From: Microbacterium sp.
GTDB taxonomy: Bacteria; Actinomycetota; Actinomycetes; Actinomycetales; Microbacteriaceae
DNA: 9,752 nt
Direction: 5' to 3'
NCBI GenBank assembly: GCA_003248845.1
Contig: QFPD01000104.1
Location: forward strand, 1 to 9,752
Program-made: the position numbers and the translations under genes
Notes under the pieces: model-generated
The model's input: the letters and a program-made list of their open reading frames with translations, nothing else
Told to the model about the DNA's origin: nothing
Database searches by the model: none
Shown here: piece after piece, positions 1-6,168 of the stretch
Layout: every line of letters begins with the position of its first letter
Numbering within the stretch: position 1 is the first letter of the stretch

Positions 1-318
1 TGCGCCCGTCTCCCAATGCACGTCCCACGCGACATCGATGTAGATCGCGATGCGCGGGTGGGTGGCGTTGAACGTCGCCGCGTAGTCACCCGAAGGCGGG
101 ATGAGGGTCACGTTGTCGCCGTCGGCGTCGAAGGCGAGCCCCGGCCGCTCGCTGTGCCAGCCGCCGCGCTGGCCGACCCAGTCGCCCCACCGAGCGCTGC
201 CGAGGTAGACGCAGTCGTGCTCCCAGTGCGGCGAGCCGTCCCACTTGCGCCAGCGGAACGGGACGCGCGTACCCGGCTCAGGGCGTCCGGGGCGTGCGGA
301 CGGGTCGGCGGTGCTCAT
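1..318 (-). CDS. DUF402 domain protein, N-terminal 106 residues (partial)
   Basis: The frame is open from the ATG at 318 down to base 1, so the C-terminus lies outside the window. The visible 106 residues include WRKWDGSPHWEHDCVYLG at 22-39, WGDWVGQR at 44-51, NVTLIPPSGDYA at 69-80 and IAIYIDVAWDVHWETG at 90-105. These match, from memory, the actinobacterial DUF402 family, usually about 170-190 residues. Characterised DUF402 proteins hydrolyse nucleotide diphosphate/triphosphate bonds; FomD of fosfomycin biosynthesis is one. The substrate here is unknown and I infer only a possible metal-dependent nucleotide hydrolase. The start is supported by a TAGGCT box ending 7 nt upstream (leaderless arrangement). 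The gene is divergent from menF across 209 bp, and one arm of a 19-bp inverted repeat abuts its -10 box. Confidence 0.82.
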   Translation of the reverse strand, partial: MSTADPSARPGRPEPGTRVPFRWRKWDGSPHWEHDCVYLGSARWGDWVGQRGGWHSERPGLAFDADGDNVTLIPPSGDYAATFNATHPRIAIYIDVAWDVHWETGA

Positions 319-325
319 GTGCGCG

Positions 326-331
326 AGCCTA
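326..331 (-). promoter_or_regulatory. -10 box (TAGGCT) of the DUF402 gene
   Basis: TAGGCT on the minus strand is followed by 7 nt and then the ATG at 318. This fits the actinobacterial TANNNT -10 element with transcription starting at the start codon (leaderless). No convincing -35 box is visible. The adjacent bases 332-350 form one arm of a long inverted repeat, so a bound regulator could control this promoter. Confidence 0.6.
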
Positions 332-435
332 CGCGTTCGGAATTCAGTCTGGACGCGCTGGGTCCGGACGGCGGGGCGCGGAATTTCGGGGTCGGGCGAC
401 GGCGGGCGCGCCGAAGAGACTGAATTGTGAACGCG
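332..435. repeat. 19-bp imperfect inverted repeat in the DUF402/menF intergenic region
   Basis: The minus strand at 350-332 and the plus strand at 417-435 both read AGACTGAATT-NN-GAACGCG (NN = CC and GT). That is 17 of 19 identical positions, with 66 nt between the arms. The AT-rich core stands out in this GC-rich sequence. The left arm directly abuts the DUF402 -10 box. This could be a pair of operator sites for one regulator, possibly looping, or a relic of a duplicated promoter. Function is inference. Confidence 0.6.
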
Positions 436-514
436 AACGCCGTCGCTCCGCGGCCGGGGCGGCGGCGGGCGGGCGGGAGACGGCGCGCAAACCCGGGGCG
501 GGCGAACGCCGGAT

Positions 515-520
515 TAGGCT
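515..520 (+). promoter_or_regulatory. -10 box (TAGGCT) of menF
   Basis: TAGGCT is followed by 7 nt and then the GTG at 528. The hexamer and spacing are identical to those of the DUF402 gene, and no Shine-Dalgarno sequence sits at proper distance. This supports a leaderless menF transcript and decides the start codon. No clear -35 element. Confidence 0.6.
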
Positions 521-527
521 GGGGCGT

Positions 528-1787
528 GTGAGCACACCGACCCGAGGCCCCGTCCGCCTACGCGTCGTCACCCGCGAAATCGCCCCGCTGGGCGACCTGC
601 TCGAGTACGCCGATCCCGCCAATCCGCTCGTCTGGGCGCGCCGCGGGGCCTGGCTCGTCGGCGTCGGCACGGCCGCGCACCTCGAGGCGGGCGATGCCGG
701 TGACCTCGCCGCCCGCTGGCGGGAGCTCGCCGCCACAGCCGAGATCGACGACCACGTGGATGCCGCGGGCACGGGCCTCGTCGCCTTCGGCGCCTTGCCG
801 TTCGACACGCGCTCCGCCGCACCCGCAGCCCTCACCGTGCCGCAGCTCACGATCGGCCACCGCGATGGACGCACGTGGGCCACGTGGATCCTGCCCGAGT
901 CGGGCGACCCCGAGCCCGATGAGCCGCAGGCCGTGCCGTTCGGGCCGCATTGGTCGGCGGCCGTGGGCCCCGGTGCTCTCACCCCCGAGGGCTACCAGGC
1001 CGCCGTCCGCGCCGGTCTCGACGCCATCGCCGCGGGCGAGGTCAGCAAGGTCGTCCTGGCGCGCGACCTCGTCGGCACGGTCCCCGCCGGCGCCGACCTG
1101 CGCCGCCTCGTGCGCTCGCTCGCGACCGGCTACCCCGACACGTGGGTCTACGCCGTCGACGGCCTGATCGGCGCCAGCCCGGAGACCCTCGTCACGGTCG
1201 CGGGCGGCACCGTCACCGCGCGCGTGCTCGCGGGGACGGTCGCTCGCGGCGCCGACCCCGATTCGGATCACGAGGCCGCCGCGGCTCTGGCATCCAGTGT
1301 CAAAGACCTCACCGAGCACGGCTTCGCGGTCCGCAGTCTCGTCGACGCGCTCGCGCCGCTGACGAGCGCGCTCGCGGCGAGCGAGCAGCCGTTCACGCTC
1401 GCCCTGCCGAACGTCTGGCATCTCGCGACGGACGTCGAGGCGACCGTGGCCGGCGACACGTCGGCCCTCGACCTCTTGCAGGTGCTCCACCCCACGGCCG
1501 CCGTCGCGGGCACGCCGACGGATGCCGCGGTCGCCGCGATCGCCCGCATCGAACCGCTCGACCGAGGGCGGTACGCGGGCCCGGTCGGCTGGATCGACGC
1601 GCGGGGCGACGGCGAGTGGGCGATCGCGCTGCGCAGCGCGCAGTTCGACCTCTCCGCCGCGTCGAAGGGGGCGGACATCCCCTTCACGGCGCACGCCGGC
1701 GCCGGCATCGTCGCCGGCAGCGACCCCGAGGCGGAACTGCTCGAGACGCGCGTGAAGTTCCGCCCGATCGTCGACGCGCTCGCGTAG
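528..1787 (+). CDS. menF: Isochorismate synthase
   Basis: 419-residue enzyme that converts chorismate to isochorismate, the first committed step of menaquinone synthesis; cytosolic and Mg2+-dependent. The C-terminal chorismate-binding fold shows EVSKVVLAR at 171-179 (Lys174 is the likely general base), GASPETLV at 215-222, RVLAGTVARG at 232-241, KDLTEHGFAV at 259-268, PNVWHLATDVEA at 294-305, LHPTAAVAGTP at 320-330 and AHAGAGIVAGSDPEAELLET at 388-407 (Mg2+-binding acidic residues). Length is normal for the family. GTG at 528 is chosen because residues coded upstream are non-family and a TAGGCT box sits 7 nt before it. Stand-alone gene; its stop lies 2 nt from the stop of convergent ppk2. Close relatives such as EntC or salicylate synthases are possible, but the men neighbours favour MenF. 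Confidence 0.95.
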   Translation: MSTPTRGPVRLRVVTREIAPLGDLLEYADPANPLVWARRGAWLVGVGTAAHLEAGDAGDLAARWRELAATAEIDDHVDAAGTGLVAFGALPFDTRSAAPAALTVPQLTIGHRDGRTWATWILPESGDPEPDEPQAVPFGPHWSAAVGPGALTPEGYQAAVRAGLDAIAAGEVSKVVLARDLVGTVPAGADLRRLVRSLATGYPDTWVYAVDGLIGASPETLVTVAGGTVTARVLAGTVARGADPDSDHEAAAALASSVKDLTEHGFAVRSLVDALAPLTSALAASEQPFTLALPNVWHLATDVEATVAGDTSALDLLQVLHPTAAVAGTPTDAAVAAIARIEPLDRGRYAGPVGWIDARGDGEWAIALRSAQFDLSAASKGADIPFTAHAGAGIVAGSDPEAELLETRVKFRPIVDALA

Positions 1788-1789
1788 GG

Positions 1790-2653
1790 TCAGGTCGCGG
1801 CGAGGCGGGCCTTCTCGGCGGCGACGTCGAAGTCGGCGGCGGGCCACTGCGGATCGATGGCCTCCAGCGCCTCGAGCAGCAGCGCCTGGACGGCGAGGCG
1901 CGCATACCACTTGCGGTTCGCCGGAACGACGTGCCACGGCGCCTCCGGCGTCGAGGTGCGCTCGAACACCACCTGGTAGGCATCCATGTAGTCCGGCCAG
2001 AGCGTACGCTCGTCGACGTCGCCCGGGTTGTACTTCCAATGCTTGTCGGGGCGGTCGAGCCGCTCCATGAGCCGCTCCTTCTGCTCGTCGGGCGAGATGT
2101 GCAGCATGACCTTGACGATGCGCGTGCCGGCATCCGTCACGCGCTTCTCGAAATCGTTGATCGCGCCGTAGCGGCGCTCGATCTCCTCCGCGGGAGCGAG
2201 CTGGCGCACCCGGCCGATCAGGACGTCCTCGTAGTGCGACCGGTCGAACACGCCGATGAACCCGGGCGGCGGCGTCTCCTTCTCGATGCGCCACAGGAAG
2301 TCGTGCGCGCGCTCCTCGGCGGTCGGGGCCTTGAAGGCCTTGAGCCGCACGCCCTGCGGATCGACCGCGCCGATCACGTGCCGGACGATCCCGCCCTTGC
2401 CCGCCGAGTCCATCGCCTGCAGCACGAGGAGCACCGACGGCGCACCCTCGACGATGCGGCTCTGCGCGTAGAGCCGCTCCTGCAGATCGTCGAGCTCGTC
2501 CACGCCGTCGGCGAGGTCGGCCTGCCCCTGCTTCTTGCCGCCGTCGAAGCCGGGAGTGGCGTCGGGGTTGACGTCGGCGAGCCGGAACCCCTCCCCCACG
2601 CGCAGCAGTTCAGCGGGCTCGCCCGTCCAGCGGGTCTGGCTCTTCGCGGTCAT
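1790..2653 (-). CDS. ppk2: Polyphosphate kinase 2 family protein
   Basis: 287-residue single-domain PPK2, which transfers phosphate between inorganic polyphosphate and nucleotides in the cytosol. Walker A is AMDSAGKGG at 80-88 (Lys86) and Walker B is FDRSHYEDVLIGRV at 136-149. The lid region RPDKHWKYNPGDVDER at 201-216 and TLWPDYMDAY at 217-226 complete the family signature. The sequence resembles the polyphosphate:nucleotide phosphotransferase branch containing the class III AMP/ADP enzymes; the exact class cannot be fixed here. ATG at 2653 lies 25 nt after the menD stop, with AGGA 7 nt upstream serving as Shine-Dalgarno. It is the last gene of the PLDc_N-menD-ppk2 unit and converges on menF. 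It has no known step in menaquinone synthesis; co-location may be only positional. Confidence 0.93.
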   Translation of the reverse strand: MTAKSQTRWTGEPAELLRVGEGFRLADVNPDATPGFDGGKKQGQADLADGVDELDDLQERLYAQSRIVEGAPSVLLVLQAMDSAGKGGIVRHVIGAVDPQGVRLKAFKAPTAEERAHDFLWRIEKETPPPGFIGVFDRSHYEDVLIGRVRQLAPAEEIERRYGAINDFEKRVTDAGTRIVKVMLHISPDEQKERLMERLDRPDKHWKYNPGDVDERTLWPDYMDAYQVVFERTSTPEAPWHVVPANRKWYARLAVQALLLEALEAIDPQWPAADFDVAAEKARLAAT

Positions 2654-2659
2654 GCTGCC

Positions 2660-2665
2660 ATCCTG
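2660..2665 (-). promoter_or_regulatory. Ribosome binding site / weak -10-like box before ppk2
   Basis: The minus strand reads CAGGAT, then 6 nt, then the ATG at 2653. The AGGA core with a 7-nt gap is a good Shine-Dalgarno site for an internal operon gene. The hexamer also resembles TAGGAT boxes elsewhere in the window, but its first base is C. I favour the ribosome-binding reading. Confidence 0.45.
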
Positions 2666-2678
2666 GGGGATGCCGAGG

Positions 2679-4313
2679 TCACCGCGCGAGTGCCACCTCG
2701 ATGAGCTGACGGCCCGACGGCGCCGACGTGAGGGCCTGATCGAGTTCGGTGCGGGTGCGGGCCGACGTGTACTCCCACCCGTACGCCGCGGCGAGTTCGG
2801 CCACCGACACCTCCTGCGGCGTGTGACGCGTGACACCGGGGACGCCACTCGACTGACTGGCGATCGCGACGCCGAGCGCCGTCGCGATCGTGCCGTCGAT
2901 GCCCGCGAGACCGCGGTTCGCATGAACGGGCACCTTCTTACCGCCGAGCAGTTCGTCGGCGACGCGCACGAGCCGCGACGACGCGAACACGAGCCGGTCG
3001 TGCGGCCAGCTGGCCCGCCACGCGGCATCCACCAGAGCAGCCCGATCGATCGGCGCCCGCGCGACCTCGAGCTCTGCCGCGATCGCGCCCAGCCGCTCAC
3101 GCGGCACGGCGGAGGCGAGGCCTGCGGCATCGGGAGCCGCGGGCGTGAGATCGACCGCCGCGGCCCGCGACGCGCGCATCCAGGCGCCGAACCAGTCCCG
3201 GTCGACGTCGCCGACCGCCGCGACGACGGCATCGATCGCAGTTGTCGCCCCGTTGAGGTTCAGCGGCTCCCCCGGTCCACGCACGGCGAGCACCTCGACG
3301 TCGTCCCGCGACAGCAGCGCCGTCACTTCTCGACTGAGGGTCGGATGCCCGAACACGATCGCCCGCTCGATGCGCCCGCCGAGCTCGGAATCGCGCAAGA
3401 GGGCGCGGTATCCGTGCACGAGGTTGCGCCCGTAGCGGGCGCCGGACACGATCTCCGCGATGAGCGGCCAGCCGCCCGCGTGCGCGAGGGCCTCGGCGGC
3501 GGGTCCCGCGTCGGCGCCCGCGACGACCACGGTCCGGGGACCGCGCTCCAGCACGTGCGGGTCGACTTCGGGGTCGGCCGGGTGGTTCGCTTCGCCGATG
3601 CCTCCGCCGCCCTGATACAGGGCACCGGAGGGCTCGGGCGCCGGCGCCTGATCGTCGACGGGGACGTCGTCGGGCCCCGGCGGGAGGGGCTCCAGATCGA
3701 CGGCGGCCCTTCCGAGCCACGCCGGGAGCTCTCCCGCGAGCGGCTCCCGGTAGGGCAGGTTCAGATGGACGGGGCCCGGTTGGCGCGTGCCGGCGCCGAG
3801 CGCGGCGGCGACGGCGTCCTCGGCGACGCGGCGCAGCATGGCGGACTGCTCGCCCGTGCCGTCGTCGTCGACCTGGTCGGGCACCGGCAGGTCGGCCTCG
3901 AGTCGCACGCTCGGCGAGAACAGACCGGGCTGGCGCGTGGTCTGGTTCGCGCCCACGCCGCGGAGCTCCGGCGGTCGATCGGCCGTCAGGAGAATCATCG
4001 GCACGCCCGCGTGATGCGCCTCGAGCGCCGCCGGCAGGAGGTTCGCGACCGCGGTCCCGGACGTGCAGACGACGGCGGCCGGCATCCCGCTCTCGCGTCC
4101 GATGCCGAGGGCGGTGAACCCCGCGACGCGCTCGTCGATGCGCACGTGCACGGATGCCGCGCCGCGCTCCTCGAGCTCGGCGGCGACGAGAGCGAGCGCC
4201 TGCGAGCGCGAGCCGGGGCTCACGACCACATGCCGGACCCCGAGCTCGACCAGCCGGCCGAGGAGGGCGGCGGCGGCATCCGTCGCGGGGGCTGCCGTCT
4301 CGGTGCGTGTCAT
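2679..4313 (-). CDS. menD: MenD (SEPHCHC synthase) with internal in-frame deletion in the ThDP-binding domain
   Basis: 544 residues as read. MenD condenses 2-oxoglutarate with isochorismate using thiamine diphosphate (ThDP) and Mg2+. The N-terminal domain is normal: VSPGSRSQALALVA at 31-44, HVRIDERVAGFTALG at 56-70 (Glu61 equals the ThDP-activating glutamate) and GANQTTRQPGLF at 121-132. The C-terminal domain has VHANRGLAGIDGTIATALG at 463-481 but then runs GVPGVTR at 490-496 straight into HTPQEVSVAELAAAYGW at 497-513. Family members carry about 60-70 residues between these points, including the GD...N motif that holds Mg2+-ThDP. That motif is absent and is not recoverable in another frame at the junction (about 2820-2832). 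ATG at 4313 follows the PLDc_N stop by 1 nt, suggesting translational coupling. As written the enzyme should be inactive; genuine deletion and assembly error are both possible. Confidence 0.9.
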   Translation of the reverse strand: MTRTETAAPATDAAAALLGRLVELGVRHVVVSPGSRSQALALVAAELEERGAASVHVRIDERVAGFTALGIGRESGMPAAVVCTSGTAVANLLPAALEAHHAGVPMILLTADRPPELRGVGANQTTRQPGLFSPSVRLEADLPVPDQVDDDGTGEQSAMLRRVAEDAVAAALGAGTRQPGPVHLNLPYREPLAGELPAWLGRAAVDLEPLPPGPDDVPVDDQAPAPEPSGALYQGGGGIGEANHPADPEVDPHVLERGPRTVVVAGADAGPAAEALAHAGGWPLIAEIVSGARYGRNLVHGYRALLRDSELGGRIERAIVFGHPTLSREVTALLSRDDVEVLAVRGPGEPLNLNGATTAIDAVVAAVGDVDRDWFGAWMRASRAAAVDLTPAAPDAAGLASAVPRERLGAIAAELEVARAPIDRAALVDAAWRASWPHDRLVFASSRLVRVADELLGGKKVPVHANRGLAGIDGTIATALGVAIASQSSGVPGVTRHTPQEVSVAELAAAYGWEYTSARTRTELDQALTSAPSGRQLIEVALAR

Positions 4314-4314
4314 G

Positions 4315-4731
4315 TCAGGCGCGCGGTCCGCGTTGCCCGTGCGGATCGGCGTCGTCCTCAGGAGACGTGGGAGGCGCGGGCGGCCGGGCGGGGCCGTCGG
4401 GGTCGAGCCCCTCGATGTCTTCCAGGTCGAGGGCGGCGAGTTCCGCCTCGAGGCGACGGATGCGCTCGTCCTGATCGCTGATCGACCCGATCGTGCCGAG
4501 GAAGGCGGGGTCGTCGTCGGGGGCCTGCGGGATGACCGGCGGGCGGGCACGCCCGCGGCCGACGACGAACCACAGGATGCCGCCGAGCACCGGCAGCAGG
4601 ACGACGATGAGCAGCCAGACGGGCTTGCTCACTCCGCGGTGGCGGGTCGGCGGAAGCAGCGCGCAGTCGACGATGCTGTAGACCCAGAACGCGATCAGCA
4701 GCAGCACCGCCGGCAGGAGTATGCGCACCAC
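4315..4731 (-). CDS. PLDc_N-domain small membrane protein
   Basis: 138-residue protein with two predicted transmembrane helices (about 3-25 and 37-58) separated by a short loop containing PPTRHRG. The pattern ends in PVLGGILWFVVGRGR at 47-61, typical of the PLDc_N (phospholipase D-nuclease N-terminal) family. No phospholipase catalytic HKD motif is present. A heptad-like segment DQDERIRRLEAELAALDLED at 86-105 could form a short coiled coil, followed by a Pro/Asp-rich tail that is probably cytosolic. Starts GTG GTG at 4731. A TAGGAT box lies 6 nt upstream, while GGAGGG lies too close to be a normal ribosome site. It is the first gene of the unit with menD and ppk2, 1 nt before menD. Its role is unknown; a membrane-anchoring function near menaquinone synthesis is speculation. 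Confidence 0.85.
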   Translation of the reverse strand: MVRILLPAVLLLIAFWVYSIVDCALLPPTRHRGVSKPVWLLIVVLLPVLGGILWFVVGRGRARPPVIPQAPDDDPAFLGTIGSISDQDERIRRLEAELAALDLEDIEGLDPDGPARPPAPPTSPEDDADPHGQRGPRA

Positions 4732-4737
4732 CCCTCC

Positions 4738-4743
4738 ATCCTA
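4738..4743 (-). promoter_or_regulatory. -10 box (TAGGAT) of PLDc_N-menD-ppk2
   Basis: TAGGAT on the minus strand lies 6 nt before the GTG at 4731. It fits the leaderless TANNNT pattern and likely drives the three-gene unit. The divergent DUF4229 promoter lies in the same 75-bp gap. Confidence 0.6.
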
Positions 4744-4793
4744 AGCGGCGAGATCGTGCGGGCGACGGCGTGGGAAGCCTCCGCCCGGACGCG

Positions 4794-4799
4794 TAAACT
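4794..4799 (+). promoter_or_regulatory. -10 box (TAAACT) of the DUF4229 gene
   Basis: TAAACT is followed by 7 nt and then the ATG at 4807. It is the most AT-rich -10 box here and has no Shine-Dalgarno sequence next to the start, so a leaderless transcript is likely. Confidence 0.6.
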
Positions 4800-4806
4800 C
4801 GATCGC

Positions 4807-5112
4807 ATGCGTGCTCGCTCGGCCCTCGTCTACACCGTGCTGCGACTGGCCGCCTTCCTCGTGCCGTTCGGCCTCATGATGCTGCTGCCGATCATGCGCG
4901 AGTTCTACTGGCTGTCGGCGATCTTCGCGGCGCTGATCGGGCTGAGCCTGTCGATGCTGTTCCTGCGTCGCCCGCTCGGCGATCTCAGCGCGGGCCTCGC
5001 CTCGGGTGCCGACGCGCGCCGCGCGCGCACTGTCACGGACGAAGACGTCGAGGATGCCGCAACGGATGCCACCGGCAGCGACGCCGCTCCTCCCGCACCG
5101 ACCGAACGCTGA
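4807..5112 (+). CDS. DUF4229 small membrane protein
   Basis: 101-residue protein with two predicted membrane helices (about 8-30 and 34-53), beginning MRARSALVYTVLRLAAFLVP. The second helix is followed by FLRRPLGDLSAGLA at 52-65 and an Asp/Ala-rich tail. The helix pair joined by a short loop and followed by LRR matches, from memory, the actinobacterial DUF4229 family, which is often found near menA or other men genes. Function is unknown. The frame is open well upstream, but the start is set by the TAAACT box 7 nt before 4807; upstream residues are antisense to the PLDc_N and menD genes. Divergent from PLDc_N (75 bp) and convergent with menA (39 bp). Two GGATGCC motifs fall in its tail (5052, 5064). 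Confidence 0.8.
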   Translation: MRARSALVYTVLRLAAFLVPFGLMMLLPIMREFYWLSAIFAALIGLSLSMLFLRRPLGDLSAGLASGADARRARTVTDEDVEDAATDATGSDAAPPAPTER

Positions 5113-5129
5113 CCGCACGGGCGCAGTCG

Positions 5130-5146
5130 GCCGCGCCCGCCGCGGC
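5130..5146. terminator. Possible bidirectional terminator hairpin between DUF4229 and menA
   Basis: GCCGCG, a CCCGC loop and CGCGGC form a perfect 6-bp GC stem in the 39-bp convergent gap. There is no T-tract on either side, so this is only a candidate; such stems are common by chance at this GC content. Confidence 0.3.
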
Positions 5147-5151
5147 ATCCG

Positions 5152-6156
5152 TCAGCCGACGAACGCCCAGCAGAGGAGTCCCGCGAGGGCGAGCGACGTC
5201 AGCGACGTCAGGCTGAGCGCGACGACGAGTTCGCGCGGCTGCCGATACGTCCAGACGATGAGGATCGCGCATGCGCCCGGGATGAGCGCGAGAAGTCCGA
5301 GCCACGCGAGCGGATAGACGAGCGCGAGGAACGCCGTGATCGCGAACGCGCCCAGCACGAAGACCGTGAAGACGAGCTGGGTCGCGCGCTTGCCGATGCG
5401 CACCGTGAGCGTGCGCTTGCCGGCCAGACGGTCCTGATCGATGTCGCGGAGGTTGTTGGCGAGGAGCACCGCGCAGGCGAGGAGCCCCGCCGCGACCGCT
5501 CCGAACCACGCCTCCTGCGGCACGGAACCCGCCTGCACGTACGTCGTGCCGACTGTGGCGACGAGCCCGAAGAAGACGAAGACGAAGAGCTCGCCGAGTC
5601 CGGCGTAGCCGTAGGGGTGCTTTCCGCCGGTGTAGAACCACGCCGCGACGAGACAGGCCGCGCCGACGAGCAGCATCCACCACTGCCCCGTGCGGACGAC
5701 GATCGCGATGCCCGCGATCGCGGCGATGCCGAAGAACGCGAGAGACGCGGTCAGAACGGCGCGCGGCGACGCCTTGCGGCTCGCAGTGAGGCGTGCGGGA
5801 CCGACGCGGTGATCGTCGGTGCCGCGGATGCCGTCGCTGTAATCGTTCGCGAAGTTGACGCCGATCTGGATCGACACGGCGAGCGCGAGGCAGCACAGGG
5901 CGATGACCCAGTGGAAGTCGGTCTTCGCGATGAGAGCGGCACCCGTGCCGATGACGACGGGCGAAACGGCGAGGGGAAGCGTCCGCAGCCGGGCAGCACC
6001 GATCCAGTCGCCCAGGGTCGCAGGGGCGACGTGCGCGGGGTCGCGCGAAACGCGGGCGCGCTGGGGGTTGCCCTGGGCCTTCTTCTTGGCGCTGTTCTTG
6101 TGAGCGCTGTTCTTGTGAGCGCTGTGCGCGCGCTTCTTCCGGGTGCTGCCTGCCAC
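5152..6156 (-). CDS. menA: 1,4-dihydroxy-2-naphthoate polyprenyltransferase
   Basis: 334-residue UbiA-family integral membrane enzyme that joins 1,4-dihydroxy-2-naphthoate to a polyprenyl diphosphate, giving demethylmenaquinone. The first Asp-rich motif is in NFANDYSDGIRGTDD at 101-115 and the second in NNLRDIDQDRLAGKRTLTV at 234-252; both bind the Mg2+-prenyl diphosphate. YTGGKHPYGYAGLGE at 175-189 and several hydrophobic helices (about 62-76, 83-100, 137-154, 160-174, 190-207, 218-233, 261-280, 283-302, 310-333) complete the fold. An unusual Lys/His-rich N-terminal tail (1-45) contains a tandem AHKNS duplication. GTG at 6156 is supported by TAGGAT 6 nt upstream. It is the last gene after menB and menE, with a 9-nt gap from the menE stop. 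Confidence 0.94.
   Translation of the reverse strand: MAGSTRKKRAHSAHKNSAHKNSAKKKAQGNPQRARVSRDPAHVAPATLGDWIGAARLRTLPLAVSPVVIGTGAALIAKTDFHWVIALCCLALAVSIQIGVNFANDYSDGIRGTDDHRVGPARLTASRKASPRAVLTASLAFFGIAAIAGIAIVVRTGQWWMLLVGAACLVAAWFYTGGKHPYGYAGLGELFVFVFFGLVATVGTTYVQAGSVPQEAWFGAVAAGLLACAVLLANNLRDIDQDRLAGKRTLTVRIGKRATQLVFTVFVLGAFAITAFLALVYPLAWLGLLALIPGACAILIVWTYRQPRELVVALSLTSLTSLALAGLLCWAFVG
6091..6120. repeat. 15-bp tandem repeat (2 copies) in the 5' end of menA
   Basis: GCTGTTCTTGTGAGC occurs twice head to tail (6091-6105 and 6106-6120), followed by a partial GCTGT. Being a multiple of three, it keeps frame and codes for AHKNS twice (MenA residues 13-22). It is a plausible site for copy-number variation by slippage. 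Confidence 0.9.
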
Positions 6157-6162
6157 CCCAGA

Positions 6163-6168
6163 ATCCTA
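6163..6168 (-). promoter_or_regulatory. Possible internal -10 box (TAGGAT) of menA overlapping the menE stop
   Basis: TAGGAT on the minus strand includes the menE stop codon TAG (6168-6166) and ends 6 nt before the menA GTG. It could be a leaderless promoter for menA alone. The AGGA inside it, 7 nt from the GTG, could equally serve as a Shine-Dalgarno site for the menB-menE-menA message. Confidence 0.45.

Larger units (their letters stand above)
319..527. other. Intergenic region between DUF402 and menF
   Basis: This 209-bp stretch has no credible gene. It holds the DUF402 -10 box (326-331), the 19-bp inverted repeat (arms 332-350 and 417-435), a G-rich plus-strand segment around 454-480, and the menF -10 box (515-520). 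The plus frame stays open from 294 into menF, but its residues upstream of 528 are compositionally odd and match no isochorismate synthase. Confidence 0.6.

Noticed and set aside
454..480. G-rich tract before menF as a G-quadruplex or rho-independent signal
   Set aside because: Runs are only 2-4 G and such tracts are common at this GC content; no T-tract and no specific support.
294..527. Extended menF start at 294
   Set aside because: The upstream residues are Arg/Gly/Ala-rich and unlike isochorismate synthases, cross the inverted repeat, and run through the menF -10 box. GTG 528 fits the leaderless pattern.
558..2294. Minus-strand open frame (578 codons) opposite menF
   Set aside because: Antisense to menF and out of frame with ppk2; no recognisable motif.
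950..2704. Long plus-strand open frame (584 codons) across the end of menF and opposite ppk2
   Set aside because: Arg/Gly-rich shadow translation in another frame of menF and antisense to ppk2; no family motif. High GC leaves such frames open by chance.
2535..4481. Long plus-strand open frame (648 codons) opposite menD
   Set aside because: Antisense shadow of menD and PLDc_N. MenD has clear family motifs and the plus frame has none.
4314..4550. N-terminal extension of MenD upstream of 4313
   Set aside because: The extension overlaps PLDc_N in another frame and lacks MenD similarity; ATG 4313 sits 1 nt after the PLDc_N stop, as expected for coupling.
5040..5075. Repeated GGATGCC in the DUF4229 tail as a local tandem repeat
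   Set aside because: The two copies are 12 bp apart, but the flanks differ and the same word recurs across the whole window, so it is treated as a dispersed over-represented word.
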